From positions 35,607 through 99,606 of the forward strand of contig BEXV01001398.1 in assembly GCA_003118195.1 (NCBI GenBank): a stretch of 64,000 nucleotides of DNA, in the 5' to 3' direction. Positions 1-15,000 of this stretch are shown in pieces. A model generated the notes under the pieces. That model saw only the letters and a program-made list of their open reading frames with translations, was not told the origin of the DNA and did not search any database. The DNA comes from Hemicentrotus pulcherrimus. Its lineage: Eukaryota; Echinodermata; Echinoidea; Camarodonta; Strongylocentrotidae. Every line of letters starts with the position of its first letter. Within the stretch, counting starts at the first letter, position 1. Both the position numbers and the translations under genes were made by a program.

Positions 1-48
1 AACCTGTTATGAGACCACTGCTCTACCACTGAGCCATCGCACCTCCTC
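1..48 (-). repeat. tRNA-derived fragment (A-box like) at left edge
   Basis: On the minus strand the sequence TGGCTCAGTGGTAGAGCA is a canonical tRNA D-arm and A-box. It is cut off by the window edge and no acceptor-stem partner is visible, so it is more likely a tRNA-related SINE head or pseudogene than a tRNA gene. Confidence 0.45.
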
Positions 49-239
49 TCAAGGAAGAAAAAAAAGAGCCTTTAAAGAATGATTTCCAATATTCAAATCA
101 GGATTATATGAACACTGTCTGGAGCAATGCAATGATCAAAGGCTAACAGTTACAAATAAATCTTAAATGAAAAGAATTGTCAAGAAAAAAATAAATCTTG
201 AGAGGAACCTGGAGCAAGAAATATTCCTCTACCACTAAC

Positions 240-470
240 CTCAACCTCCGGTGTGATCTCCACCGCCTTCAGGAGGGGTACAACTTCACCCTCCAGGGAC
301 TTCATGGCGGTGATATGCTTGCACCCATCGTCAAAGTCGACGCTGTGGATACCAGCAAAGAGCTTCTTAAGATGGGTCTGGATGACGGCAGGGTTCTGGG
401 ACTGGCCCAGGATCTCCAGGAGATCATCATCACCGATGAAGTAGAACCGAGGGAGGATTGATCGCTTCTC
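240..470 (-). CDS. DYNC2H1: DYNC2H1 coding exon 25 (residues 1426-1502)
   Basis: It encodes [19 protein letters not shown] and [16 protein letters not shown], a signature of dynein linkers. It ends with donor GTTAGT at 239, so at least one more exon lies left of the window. Confidence 0.96.
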
Positions 471-3400
471 CTGGAATGGGTTTATAAACATGATACTAAG
501 ATGAATGAGGGTAGTCATAGGTTAAACAAGTAGGAAATGTCTGGGTTATCTAATTTCTACATTATTCAGGACTCTTTTATACAGCAAAATCATCACTGAA
601 AAGTGGAAATTGTGACTATAATCTTCCGTTAAATGATAGATGTATGGTACGGAGTGATTGCTCACACAATTCAAAACTGATGTAATTTGTACAGCTTGAA
701 ACACCTGAATGAGGCATTCTTTAGAATAGTTTCATTCATGAGAATTGATATGATTGGTGTTTAATTCAAATGACATGCTCAGAAAGCAAGCCTACACTTG
801 AAGATATATATAAGTCAGGAGACCTAAGGGACGTAGTATATGGAGAGTCAATGGTAGGACCTACCGTGAAGGCACTAACAGGACTGGGACCACCAGGTTT
901 AGAATCCTGGGACCACTAGGTTAAAGAGACTGCTGCTCCAACAACTCATCAATTACCCTTCATAATCATATTGCAGCAAGGTATTGGCTGAAGAACATTT
1001 ACGTACCTCTAGGAATTCATTGAGTGCCTTCTGACACCTCTGCAGCTGATCCAGGAGGGTGGCCAGGGTGTTGCGTAGACCAGATCGACCAACCAAAGAG
1101 AGAACACGGTTGTCTCTGGCTACATCCATCATGATACTCCTGCACAAAGATGATCGATACATAGGTCTTTAGAGCATGTAGGATCACTGATATATTCATG
1201 TTTTTCTATAAGTATCAAACTGACAATCATTTGTTTGAATTCAAATTTTACTCCAAGTATTCTCCAAAGTGGACTGTGATAAAAACCTTATAGTTCTGTG
1301 AACTAATATAACTATATTAGTCTCTGATGAAAGTAAAATTTTTTGAAGTTAGTCGTGATTTCAGAATCATGGGCTAAAGTGACCTAGCATCCAGTATGAA
1401 TATGAATCAGATACTGTATTCCATCTTAAATTTTATTTGGGGAATTGAAGATAGATTCTAAGAGTAAATATAGTAAAAAGCACCATCCTGAAATATTTCC
1501 ACTTAGGTGGGTAACCTGTTGAAAATGATGTTTTGGGGATATAACACACTTTTACATATATCCTAGTATTCAAAATTAAGTTAATAGCAATATATGTACA
1601 ATAAATGAATGGCACCATTTTTAAAAGACCATGAAATATTGATAGAACCCTAGCTCACCTGAAATCATCGTCTACCCTCCTGAAGCGGCCCTGCTCCTTG
1701 GGGAGGGCTCCCCTGCCAAAGATGGGCTCCAGGTAGACCCACTTGCGCTGGATCTGGTTCAGGTTCTGCAGGTACTCGTCCAGGTCGGCCAGTCGCTGCT
1801 CCCAGATGGTGGCCTTGTCCGCAAAGCCCTTGTAGTAGGGGGAGTCCTTCAGGGACTGCAGGAGACTTTGGTTATCACCAACCTGTAAGATTATGATAAT
1901 TGAAATATTTCCTGTCAAGGTACATGTAGTTTGTTTCCTAGAGGTTAGCCTGTTGGCAAAGTCATGGCAAATGGGCAAGTATTTGGGGAAATAAAGGAGA
2001 ATATATACAGAAAAGTAGTGAGAAAGTATTATTGTAGTTATTTGAACTAACATTTTTCAAAAAGATTTGAAAAAATGAAAATACTTGGAATATTCTTTAC
2101 CCTATAATAGTTTCCAACACTCTTCACAAAGGGCAACATAAGATGTTTTTTTCTGTGTCTTTGGCCCTATCATTATCATGGTTTGTAATTCTTGATCACA
2201 ATTATTAGATTGCACTTGCTCTCAAAATACCACATAATGCGACTTTGTTATTCTCAATATAATAGTAATTTTCAATGTATAAAACTCATCATCACTGTCA
2301 TTGTGATCATCAATGTCATACCTGTGTTACAAGGTCCTTCCAATCCTTGATCAACATGATTTGATTGCTCTTGCTGTCTGAATACTCTGTGAGTGAGAAG
2401 CATGCACCAACACCCCACACATCCAGCTCCCGCAATGCTTCACGTATTGACACCTCGCCCTTGGCCCTGTTAAATAGATCCTGCAAAGAGAAGAAGAAAT
2501 TTTAGAAAGGCTTGCTACATATCTGATAACAACAGATCATTGAAGCTAAGTTGATTGTACCAAATATTGAAACATAATTAACAAGCTCAAAATGTTGACA
2601 AATTCATTAATGGAGGGACTTTTGCCTTGAATACTTGTGTCACATCATAAACCAGTTTAGAAATATATTTATTAACCTCATATTATACATCAACAATAAA
2701 ATAAATGTGATAAAGTTCCTGACTTTAAGTAAAATGCACTTTGAAAAAAATTCTAAAGACATGCAGATATATTCATCGACCAGACTAGGACTAGGAGAAA
2801 GAAATACCTTGAGTCCATCCGAGTTGGCAACGATCTGATCTGCTGTCCCGAGGATATCCCCAAAGGTCATTCGCTCAACAGTCTTGGAGCGAGGCATCTT
2901 GAGCATGCGATAGAGATCCATCCAGTGCTCCTGGGTGAAGATATCACTACTCAGGTACTTCAGCAATGGAGACACAGTCTGAAAGATGAAGAGAATGGGA
3001 AGATGACAGAATCTAGGATCAAGGACATGCTGAACTCAACGTAAATGTACATAACTTTAAGCTTGTGAGAAAGTATGTTAATCTTGAAAAAGAAGCTTCA
3101 ATGGACCACTCTTTTCTTTTTATACCTTTATACCGAAAGCTTGCATTGTCAGGTCTCATTCAAACAGTCAGGCAAAAAAAATGTATTGGGGGCTTATCAG
3201 TCTTATTATCCGTGGAAGGTCCAGATCCTGTTATAACGTCCACTATTTTTTAAAGGAAGTAGAAACCTAGGGTGTCTTGTGCAGGATCCTGGAAAAGGTC
3301 TTGATGAAGCACAATAAACATCTGCCAAAATGTTTTCTTCTGATTACTGAGTATTATTCAAGTTATGCACTATATTAGTTTGTCGATCCTTATGAATGTA

Positions 3401-6400
3401 TGTATGAGTAGGATACAAAATGATTTTAATTATCTTTGGATGGCTTCCAAGCAGCCATGATAGATGATCCTTAATTGTTTACCTTGAACTTGTCAATGTC
3501 TTTGCTGAGTCTCACAGTCATGATGGTATGCTCCACATCAGGACCACCAGACTTCAGCTTCTCCGTCCAGGTGGTCAGGAAATCATCAAACTGGTAAGTC
3601 TTGGATCTGAAGGGAAATGAAATGAAAGCCATACATGATCTCTGTAACCTTCACAATTAATTTACACGTACTGTGTCCATATCATCCCTAGGAAGAACAG
3701 AGCTGTATTTGCTGTTTTCATTTCTATGATTGTATTAATTGATGTTTTCTATTGCAAGCCACTGGCATTCCAATGCCATTTCCCGAGCACAATTTTTATT
3801 GTATATTATATCTTTGTATTTTATGAAATCAATAAATTGAATTGAATTGAATTATAAAAAGTGCATACTAATGATTGTACAAGTCTTTTCCTGTGAATAC
3901 AAATCAATGACCTCCTTCCTAAAGCAAGTCAAACTCAAAATATTGGTTGAGTGATATCAAGAAACCAAATTAAAGGTACTCTGAACACTATACCCTCAAT
4001 ATGTCTCTGCCTCAACCTAATAAATGGAATGGGCAGCAGATCCTGTCTCATAATGTAAGCACTGAACAGTATACTTTGACTATCAATTTCAGAATAGAAA
4101 GAATTTTCTTTCTGAAACAGGTATATTTGTTGTGAAGTTTGTTGCAAAAGAAAATTCTGTATTCTATTCCCACAAATCTAAGAATTACACAATCTAGAGA
4201 CTTTATTTGTAACAATTGATTAAAATTATAGTGGCAATGGAGCTAATATAGAGTTTGTTCAGTTGGGTACCAATAAAAATTGATATTAAAAAGACACAAA
4301 CCTGAAGACAATCCAATCCTCGGTCTCCAGAACTGAGAGGCTAGTGCTAAACTCTTCATACAGTGTCCACATGGTACTCTGCTGGTCAAAGTCAACCTCA
4401 AGGTCATTGGCAATAGAGAAGAAGGGCTCCTCAAGGTCAAAGTGCTTGCAGTCAAATCTAAACAGACACGACAGATAAAGAAAAGTAAGATTTTACTCAT
4501 TTACTACAAATTTCCTAAAACCATGGAGGTGATATAAGGTCAATCAGTTATATTTAAAGATGGCAAATCCTGAAATCAATCAGTATACCAATATCTCAAA
4601 AATTTGTGTTGCCATTTATCAGAGCTGTGCTTGGGCAATTAGCATATGTCATGATTCGATTAAAACAATTTACTAGCACAAACTTGATAGTGTACCTTGA
4701 AAACACTGGCATCTTGGTCAATTGCCATCGGTCGTTTATAGCCAACATTTAATCATAAAATTTCATGCAAACTGTCCAATACAGGTTATGATTTTCAACT
4801 GTCATTAACTATATGTTTCATTTAATAGCTTTTTAAATCATACTTTGATACTTAAGAGGCACATTTAATCTTTTGCTGGTCCCAGACCTGCCAACCTCTA
4901 GAATTTAAAACTTGTATTCTTCAATCCCAAAAGTTGTATTCTTGATTAAAAAATAATGGACTGTTGCGCGGATCAATGCTTCTTACCGTTCCTACATGCA
5001 GGAAGAATTTTTTCAATGGACCATTGGTTGAATATGCATGATTTTGTCACGACTGTTGTGTTCGATGAACCAATGAACATCCCCAAATTGCCGATGTGAG
5101 ATGCTTGTAGGATACTTTACAGGACAGAATGTGCATTTTTTTGTTGAAAATCATATTTTATTGAGGAAAATCGTACTGTTGTATTTGCTAATAAAAATCG
5201 TATGAAATACGACTAAATCGTACTGGTCTGCTGAATACTGATAATTAATACTAAAGTTCCTAAACACCAGAATACACATACCGGTGCATACAAGTTAAAC
5301 ACTAATGGCTAGGGTTCTTGTACACATGGACCCCTCAACTTTCTAAATGTATACAGAGACCTGATGCAAGCAATCCCCTACAATGTCGGGCTGGTGCTTT
5401 GAGAGGAAAAATATTTAGTGTCCAAACTGGCATGTGTACCAACAAAAAATTCATTCACCAACAAAAAGTTCATTTCTCTTACATCAGGCTGTTCTTTGTC
5501 TTCTGCACCTCATCAAACTCCACTTTCTTCTCCTTGACCAGCTCAACGGCTTTGAGACACGCCTCCTTGTCTCCAGCCTCTATGACGTCGGGCGTTGGCT
5601 TGGCGTGATTCCAACGAGCAGAAAACTTCTCCAGCTCGGAGCGGAACTTGTCCACACGAGACTCCACGTTGCTCTTCATTACATTGACCTATATACAATA
5701 GGAAAAGACACAAGTTTTCATATTGAAAAGATCATGTTGATAAATATTGGTATAAAATCCTTCAATTTTCAACTTTCATCAGTTTAGATTTACTCATTTT
5801 AATTAGAAAATTTAATTCAAAGAACATAAAACTCATCTTTTGTTCAACGTGGCATGACCAAAAGTTCTGGTAAATGCAGGGCTTTTAAAGAATTTTGTTT
5901 GACGGTAACTTCTTTCCATTAAAAGAGAGTGTTTGGTGATAATAACAGAGCAGAAGCAAGTTGAATTTGATTTCTAATTCTTCTTCTTGTACCAAAAGGT
6001 ACAGATGTGAAGATAAATATGTGACTTCTACCGGTAATCTGCTTTTTCAGACCTTTTCCTTGATCATAAGTTGAGGGCACTCCATCATGAGTTCAAAATT
6101 CTCCTAGTTGGCGTGAAGCTGTGAACTGATCTACCCCGCCCCCTGCCTCGGTGCGGAGCAGCTATATATTCTTAGCTAAAACCCTATTGCTCTATTCTTG
6201 ATTCTGATACCTCTTTAGACTCATTACGGTACATTGCCTAATTCATGGTTTGTAAATTATTGATATGACCTTAGTATAAGGATCCACTCCTGGGATAACT
6301 CATTTAGGAGGCAGGTCATATTAAAACAATAGTTTTTACTATTCCCCTCAGTATATATTTTAAGACTATTGCTTCAAAAACTGACCTGTTCCTTGATCAT

Positions 6401-8992
6401 AAGTTGATGACTCTCCATCATGAGCTCAAACTTCTCCCAGTGGGCGTGAAGCTGTGTGAACTGATCGACCCCGCCTCCTGCCACAGTGCGGAGCAGCTTG
6501 TTCTTGGCTTCAGCCCTGTCAAACATGGGACGCATCTGGGAAAGAAGAGAATTTCATTTGAAATTAAAGAATGGTATATGACAGACTGATGAAAATTTAT
6601 TTCTAATTTTGAGATACACTCTCATCCTGGGTTACCTAGCTATTTCTGACTGAAATATATTTGTAAGATATTTGTAAGCCATTTATCCTCGGGTGATGAT
6701 AGAGCATGATTTATGTAATATTGTAGGTCTTATACTCAAGTAGTTTGAAATTTTAATACAAAATATGCTGCTCTGACTTGACTGCTAGTGGTACATAAGG
6801 TCTAGATGTAATGCATGATGCATCAATCAGTATTTATGAATAAGAGTGGGAGGGGGGGGGGGGGGGGGNGGGGGAGAAAAGAGAAGAGAAGAGAAAAGAA
6901 GGATTGTAATGCCACAAAACTCAGGTGTTGACATAAATATGCACTTTCGCAAACCCATTCCTCTTACGTCTAACATTTTAGGTGAATACAGCTCCCCAAG
7001 TCATCCTTGTTTTGCAATTAACAAGTAGCTATGTAACCGGCCCTTACCTCTGGTTTCTTGGCATCAAGTTCAGCATGCTTGGCATTGGCATTGCCAATTT
7101 CCTCAACTGTCTGTGGCATGGTGGACAGAGACTCCATCCCATCCTTCAAGAACTTGTCAATCTCCGACACGCTCTCGGTGATGGATCGCCGTAGCGACGA
7201 GAGGAGGGCATCAAAGAGCCTCTGTATGTGGTCATCGATAGTTCCCTTCACAGGGGCGGTGGAAACCGTCACGCAGTACACCTTGACCTGACTGGAATGG
7301 CATTAAGGTTGTTAAAGTTGAAACTTTGATTACTGTACTAATTAGAGCAAGAGAAGATGGTGTCTTTTTTACTTCAGAGTAATTATTAGCAAGAAAATGA
7401 CTCCAAGATAAATGGACACACAGACAACAGGCAGGGCATCCCAATTTTTAAAAAAGTAATATGATATTCTTTGAAAGCTTGTGCATGCTAATCTCAACCT
7501 TCATCTAATGACTTTATGCTAAATTAATGTAAACCAAAAATTTCCTTTGGTTCCCTATCTTATCAAAGGTTTGCGACTGGAATCCTCAAATTAATCACAA
7601 ACTTACAGCCTACACTATAACTCCTAATGAACAGAGTAGCAACTGATTTGGATCAATTGTAACTCTTCACAAGATGGGGCCCTGAGCTCAGTCTTGGTCA
7701 CAGGGCCTACAGTCTCCATAAACTCAATGAAGAATCTTAAAACTTGATTTTAAATACCAAGATAATAGTAGTAAGGCAAAAGGTAATTGAGAAAATTCTG
7801 ATTTATATAATATATCTACTAACTTTCTCAAAACTGATCACACTGCATATTCTATAAGTAAACTCTAACTCAAAGTTGTTTGTTCATAGAGACCTACCTT
7901 GGCAGTTTCTCAGAGTCCCTGCCTCTTGCCTTGAGAGCCTTGAAGTTCCTCTCCCAGTCAGCCACAGTGTGCAGGTGGGTCTCAAGAAGCTTGTCTAGAT
8001 CAACAGACCCTAGCACCACCCAGTTCTGACCAAAAAAAAAGGAAGATATAAAACTACTTTGTGCCTTTGTTCAGACTTTTTACTTGCTTCCACTGGTGAA
8101 GTCCCTTTCATGGACCAGTCTGAGCAAAGAGGGTAAACCAACTCTAAACAGGTTGAAAAGAAAACAGGCTGAAAGTCCTGCCTTTGGCCTGGACGCCATC
8201 TAAACATCTCTTATGATATCAATGTTTCATATGAATGCTTTGCAATTTTTGTTATAAATGACCATTAGATATTGAGAGTAGCAACCTAAACCTTTTTGTA
8301 GTTATTCCACTGTCAAGCTATATGAAAGTTAATCAAGAGCCCTAGATACCTCACCTTGAAGATGTCTTTAGCATTCTCCAGCTTGCAGAAGAGCACCTCG
8401 GCCATCTTGTAGACGTTGAGGAAACCTGAAGCATTCCTCTCAATGATGGCAGGGTAGATGAGGGGCTCGCCGGTGTCTCCGATGCCCCGGAAGTGATACG
8501 GGAGACTGATGAACTTCTTCATCTCACGGTAGTAATTGGCTCGGATCTCCTCGATGGGCGGTCGGAACTGGAGAGTCTGTTGTCTGTAAGAAGGTGTTAG
8601 GAAAATTGTTGATATTTTAGGCAAACTTTCATAGAGCAATATAATGAGGAAATTTAATTTTTCTTCAAACAATCCTGGTGGGTTCTCATTCAGAGCCTTC
8701 AGCGCAATCTCAACAAAATACTTCTTCAGCCCCAGCAACATCAACATTATGATCACAGCATTACCATCATCATCATCACTATCATTATCAGGATCATTAT
8801 CATCACCATTGCCACCACCATCTTCGACATCAACAAAATAACCATGACATCCTCCATCATCATGATCATCAACAATCATCTCCTGCTTTCCTGTAAATGA
8901 GTTCTCGACTGATATCAGGTAGGTTCTCATTGACAGCTTCATGTCCCACGTGATACTGATGCCCTGATCATCATCATCATCACCAGTATCAG

Positions 8993-9026
<34 letters not shown>

Positions 9027-12000
9027 GTCATCATCATTATCATCATAGTCATTATCATCATCATCGTTATCATCGTCATCATCATCATCATCATCATCGT
9101 CGTCATCATCGTCATCATTATCATCATCATCATCATCATCGTCCTCATCGTTAACATCATAATCATCGTCATTGTCGTCGTCATCATCATCATCGACATT
9201 GTCGTCGTCATCATCATCATCATAATCATCACAATTATCTCTTGCTTACCTGAAAGTGAGCTCTACTTTGATCTCAGGCAGGTTCTCATTGAGAGCTTCC
9301 AGCCCCATCTGATACTGATGCTCCAGGGCCTTGTAAAGCTGTCTATCCCAATGCATCTTCCAGGACTTCATGTCTTGAGCTTTGTAACCCTGTGGGAAAG
9401 GTGAAAGAAGCACAAGAACTAACAAGGTGGGTGATGCATATAGGCTTAAGTTATACAAATTATACAAAACATATAAAATATTACATCAAATATGCAACAA
9501 AACCCAGGTCTGAATTTCTCTGTACTGAAATCTTACAATTTTATTTGCTTCTTGTCTGCTAATACAAATGCCAGAGATTAATTATATTTTGCAAATGGCA
9601 AGAGTTGTTGTACTCAAATATTTTCCCATTTAGACATTCAGTTCTCCCAGCTTCTGAGAATTCTCAATTAAAGAGTTTTGACTGTATGCACAGATCAACA
9701 AAAGAACCTAATTACGTGATTCTCATAGCATTAAAGTCAAGTTGTGTGGTATTTTTTTTTAGCATAACATTTCATGCCTGATGAGCTAGGAGTCTTAATC
9801 GCTACCAATAACATGGTGTTTAGGTCTTTTTTCCCAAAAAATCATTTCTTGTCCTTGGACAAAAAAAAAACTGCATCAAATACAGGTATCTATATAACAC
9901 TCGACCATCATCAGTCTTTACCTGTGATTCTAGAGAGGCCATGATGCCTCTGATTTCTTGAAGTCCTTCCTTCCAGCGAGGCTGCTGGCGTAATAGATCA
10001 ATAGACATCAGAGACACCACCTAGGAAAATAAATCAAAAGTTAATGTAACATGTACAGTCAAATCTGCTTAGCCGACCACCTTAGTGTTATCTTAGAGTA
10101 CTTATAACCACATATTTTTTTGAAGTGATAAGGACTGGAGAGGAAAAAAAAAGAACACTTAGAAGAGAAGAGGGTATCACGATATGGCTAGCGAGGAAAA
10201 GTACATGGGAAAAAATCTTAATCAGGACTAAAATTCAAGCAGCACTCAAATTACAAAAGGGCATAGGTTGTTTTTTTCCAAAGAACTTTCAATAGGTCTT
10301 ACAGTCCTCATAATCATGCAAAAATTTGATTTTGATTTCTTGTAGAAGCTTTAGCTGCTGATGGCACTTACCTTATCAGAGACTGAGTAATGCCACTTCC
10401 TGAGTCGCCTGTTCTCTGTCGTCAGCTTCTCTGCGGCCGCCTGCAGCTTGGTGATGTACTCCTCCAGCTCCTTGGGATTCTCCCAGGTGACCTGGACCTT
10501 GCCCTGACCTGCGTCCTTTGACCCTGTCCGAGGGTTCTTGATGATGCGCTCAAAGGCCAGAGCCGACTGCAGCATCATGTTGCGCTGGCTGGGGATCATC
10601 TGCTCGGCGATGCTGTTGTGGAAGTGTGCAACCTGGTGATACAGAGTGAGATTAAGAGTTCCTCTGTCATTATTATTAGTATTCTGTTAGGGTCCATGTA
10701 TATTCAAATGTTTAGGATTGTTTGCATAGTACATAGTTACTTAGTTTGAGAGTGTAATAGCCATACAAGATAAAAACTTGGCTTGCTTTCTTGCTATCCT
10801 TCAGGACAGACTCAAATGCATTTTATACATCAATAGACAATGCAAATAACTATAATTCCTTACAGACATTTTCATGATTCCATACCTGTTTGAGAATCAC
10901 ACCATGCTTGTAGAACTTCTGAGCGATAGCTGCAGTGTGTTGAATCTTTGCTGCTACAGGGTAGCCTAGGGCCTGCAGCTGTCTCACTTCCCTCATGAGG
11001 GTGACCAGTCGCTCGCTGTAGGAGACGATCAGCTCGTTGTTCTTGGTCTCAAACTCCATGAGCCTTCCGGTCATCTGCAGGCTGTCGTGGGAAGACAAGT
11101 TTTGACGTAAAGAGTGTCAGGTTTTCGTTCCGACTTGATGTAAATAGACTAACCCATTATAAAAAGTAAAATCAACACTTTTCTATTGTCATCAAAATCA
11201 TCACACCATATTACCTAGATATTCATTTGTTTACCAACACCTGCATCATCATTGCATTTATTACAATCAAAATCAAATTTTCTGTTGTGATTATTATCAT
11301 TTAATCATTATCATAACCTTCACTATCAAACAATATATTTTCTGTCATCACTACCACCACCACCACCACCACTACCACCACCACCACCACCACCACCACC
11401 ACCACTACCACCACCACCACCACCACTACCACCACCACAATCACTACCACCACCAACACCTATATCATCACCCCACTATCCTTACCTCAGAGGTTTATTG
11501 GGGTCACCGATGGCAGCCTGCATCTCACTGGACCATGAATCAAACTGGTCCTGCCTCCAGTTCCTCAGCTCATCCAGCAGGTCACCGGCATCTCGTCTGA
11601 ATTTTCCAAACCCAGACAGGTCATTCAGCAGGGTATCTGCAACTTGGGAGGTCTGTTCCACCTACAATAACAACAGCAATCGGATATGAATGTTAAAGGC
11701 CAATCTAACAGACTTGGACTTGGTAGATGAAAGATAAACAAGTCGTGAGCATGGTATTTGCAAACTGGGAGGTCTGCTCCACCTATCTCAAAACAAATAG
11801 ATACTTGAATGATATAGTCAGAGGAGTCATTCCGTAGGAAAATGAGGAACTCTGATTTTGCCATCTAATCATGAATACTACATTGATGATTAATAGCCAG
11901 CATAACAAATCCAAGTTGATAGGATTGATAGAACTGCATAGCTCTGTTATTATTCATACAATAGTTTGAACAAAAGATACATAATTATTCTGGATAGATT

Positions 12001-15000
12001 CTTTTCTCCAAATTCATACATTCCTAACATCAATCCAACAAAGACAAGACTGCCAACATCGATTCACCAACATCAATCAATTGATGCATGACGGTATAAC
12101 GGCGCAGTGACCTTCATATACAGAGATCTTGAGACATAATTGCTTTTACCTGACCAGGGAGGTGTTTCATAAAGACTTTAAGCTTGACTTCACTATGGCA
12201 GGCTGTTCATGCCACTTGTTCCTCTAACCATTCCTGGCATTGGCAAGGGACGTACAAATCGTAGTCACAAATCTACAGAATTTACATTTTTCTACAGTTC
12301 ATTATTGAAAGAAAAAAAATTATCTATAGATCCTAACTGAGAGACCAATGGTGAAGGCAACTAGTGGCATGAATGGCCTTCCATAGTTAAGTCCAACTTA
12401 AAGTTGATCGTAGTCTTTGTGAAACACTCCCCATATCTACTGCTAATGTTTGCCATTTGCTTGTTACCTTGGCTTCAATCTGCCTGACCCACACGATGTT
12501 ATTGACAACCTCTGGGAGGTTCTTTCCCGTTGGAGGACTGCTCTCGCTGGTCCTAACGTTGAAGTCATCTCGGATGCTCTTGAGATAGACCTGGAGTTGA
12601 CCTAGAAGGGTCTCTCTGCAAGGTCAAAGGTTGATACCATAATAACCACATTGAATAACAAACTGAAATATTTTGTGACCTCAGTTAAATTCTTTGCATG
12701 AGGTTAAAATGAGTTAAAATGATGAATTTCCTTTTCCTGTACTTTTTTCAGACACACATTTGTTTTTGTAACTTCCTTAAAACCTCTCATGTATTTTTGT
12801 CTGTTTTGTGATCACATAATGTAGATTTGTCATTGTACACTTCTGTGTTATGTGTAATCCTGCTTTGACATGATTTATGTTATCGTTCAACCAATGGAAA
12901 AAACAATTTCTGACAGATGAATCAATAAAGTATAATAATTACATGAAAGTGAATTTCTAACTAATTTCATAGATCTAGGATTAAAGCAACAAAATAAATG
13001 TTGAGGGATGAAAATAGAAGGGAAAAAAAAGAATAATTCATCAGCAATTCAATGGTTACAAGTTCTGTTATAATATAAATAGTTTGCATAGCTTTATGGC
13101 TGTATGGGTCAGTTGACAGACCACATATGCTGCAAATTACTGGATTTCAGATCACATCAGTGACCAAAACGTTTCTGAGAAGGTTTCATTACTTTATTAG
13201 CGTGACGTACCTCAGATATGATTGAAAGCTGTAATTCCTTTAACGCTACTCTGTAAGCATTCTTGCTTTCCTCAGTACTAAAACACAAGTAAACTACAAA
13301 ATCAATCAATTGAAAACATTTTAATAATAGTAATAATAATAAAAGGCATTTCCATAGCGCCATCTATCTAGATATTCTATTCTGAGGCACACTAACTATT
13401 ACCCCAGTTTTAGCCTATACATAGCTGCCATTACAGCGCTCCAGCATTTCAAGGAATCAATTCCTGCCAGGTACCTATTTACCTCACCTGGGTCGAGTGT
13501 GGCAAATGACGATTAATGCCTTGCCAAAGGACATGAGTGCCATGTCGGGATTGAACCAAAACCTTTGAATTACTCTGGGTAAATTATTGTTAACCCTCTC
13601 ACCTCTCTGACACCACCTCCTTGCGAACGCTCTCTCTGCTGACCAGTTCCTTGAACTTCTGGAACTCACTAAGCAGCTGGTTGGGGTTGCCTTCCACGTT
13701 TCGGAACTGAGTCCGGAGCTTGATGGCAATCCTCCTCTCAGCTGGATTGATTGCTACAGAGAGAAGGAATGCATTTTTGTTGAGCAAACATGGTTTTTCA
13801 TTACGTGCAAGGGCCAAACAGCATTGGATTATTTACTTATTAGAATTAATAGAGTGAAGGGTTGTTGTGATAGAATGCTGTAGTGATTCAGATGACCAGT
13901 GGGTACACCAACACTGCAAATACACAGGACTCAGGACAGTGTTTATAGCCTTTGTTGACCTTGACAGCATCCAAATTTCTTTTGCTATTTTAATCGTCAC
14001 AGTTTTTAGCTATCACATTTTTAAAAACTTATTACAAATTTGAACTTTCACTCGGTAATATTTGGAGAATTGGTTTATAGTCCAGACTTCTAAAAACTCA
14101 CTTGTGCTAGCACTAAAACAAAATCTCACTTGTTCCACAAAACACAAAGGTCTATATGTTCTATGGATTTGAGCTAAATCTCAGTCACAGTTGTTTCAGT
14201 GTTGAATACAGAGTGAACATCAAGCTCTATATCACCATACAGGGGCATGAACTGTATCAATTCAAATTTAATTCTGTAATTAATTAATTTCCAAAGTATC
14301 TTGATTCTATACTTTCATACGGCTCCTTACCCCTTTCATACTGGGAGACAGCGGCCCTCCACTGCGGTTCTGTGTAGGGGTTGTACTGCAGTGGATTCAA
14401 TCCAGAGAAAGCTGAAAAGACATCCTTGAGCCTTACTTCTTCTTGTTCTCCCTTTGACAGCAGACGGACCAGCTGTTCGTGAATTGTCCTCAACGTTGAA
14501 ATCTATAATTTTGAAAAGCCATATCAATATCAACTTTGATCAAATGGACTTTGAGGTACTGTCTATTTGGAACTCCTAAGCACGGGAACTTACACCCCAA
14601 ATAATCAAAGTGTTAAATAGTTTGCCAAGAAAATGTTTGTACAGAGAATTTTATGATGTTACTACCAAAATAGCTTGGAATAAGAATTTCTAGGTATTAC
14701 ATAGATTTATTTATTCATTATAGTTTAATTCCAACAGGGTTGGTCTCATTTCAAATCCATTTTTGGACCTGATCTTGATCCCGGAGAGCCCTGCAAGTCA
14801 AGTAGGGTACAATGGTTCACACTCTGGACCAGTAATCTAAAATTGGTCCATTTGAACTAGCTAGCCTGATGCTTGCTTGTTAAAAAGACATTTTGCTGAG
14901 AACTGCCTAGAAAAACCCTACACAATAGATATATTCTTTATATTACAGCAGCAAATGTTTTAATTTTTGAACGTTTGCAAGGTATAAAGATTGATTCAGC

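Noticed and set aside
1..48. Functional tRNA gene at the left edge
   Set aside because: Only the A-box half is present; no T-arm or acceptor pairing is visible within the window.
8939..9232. Methionine-rich reading frame on the minus strand
   Set aside because: Pure translation of the (TCA)n microsatellite; no splice or coding signals.
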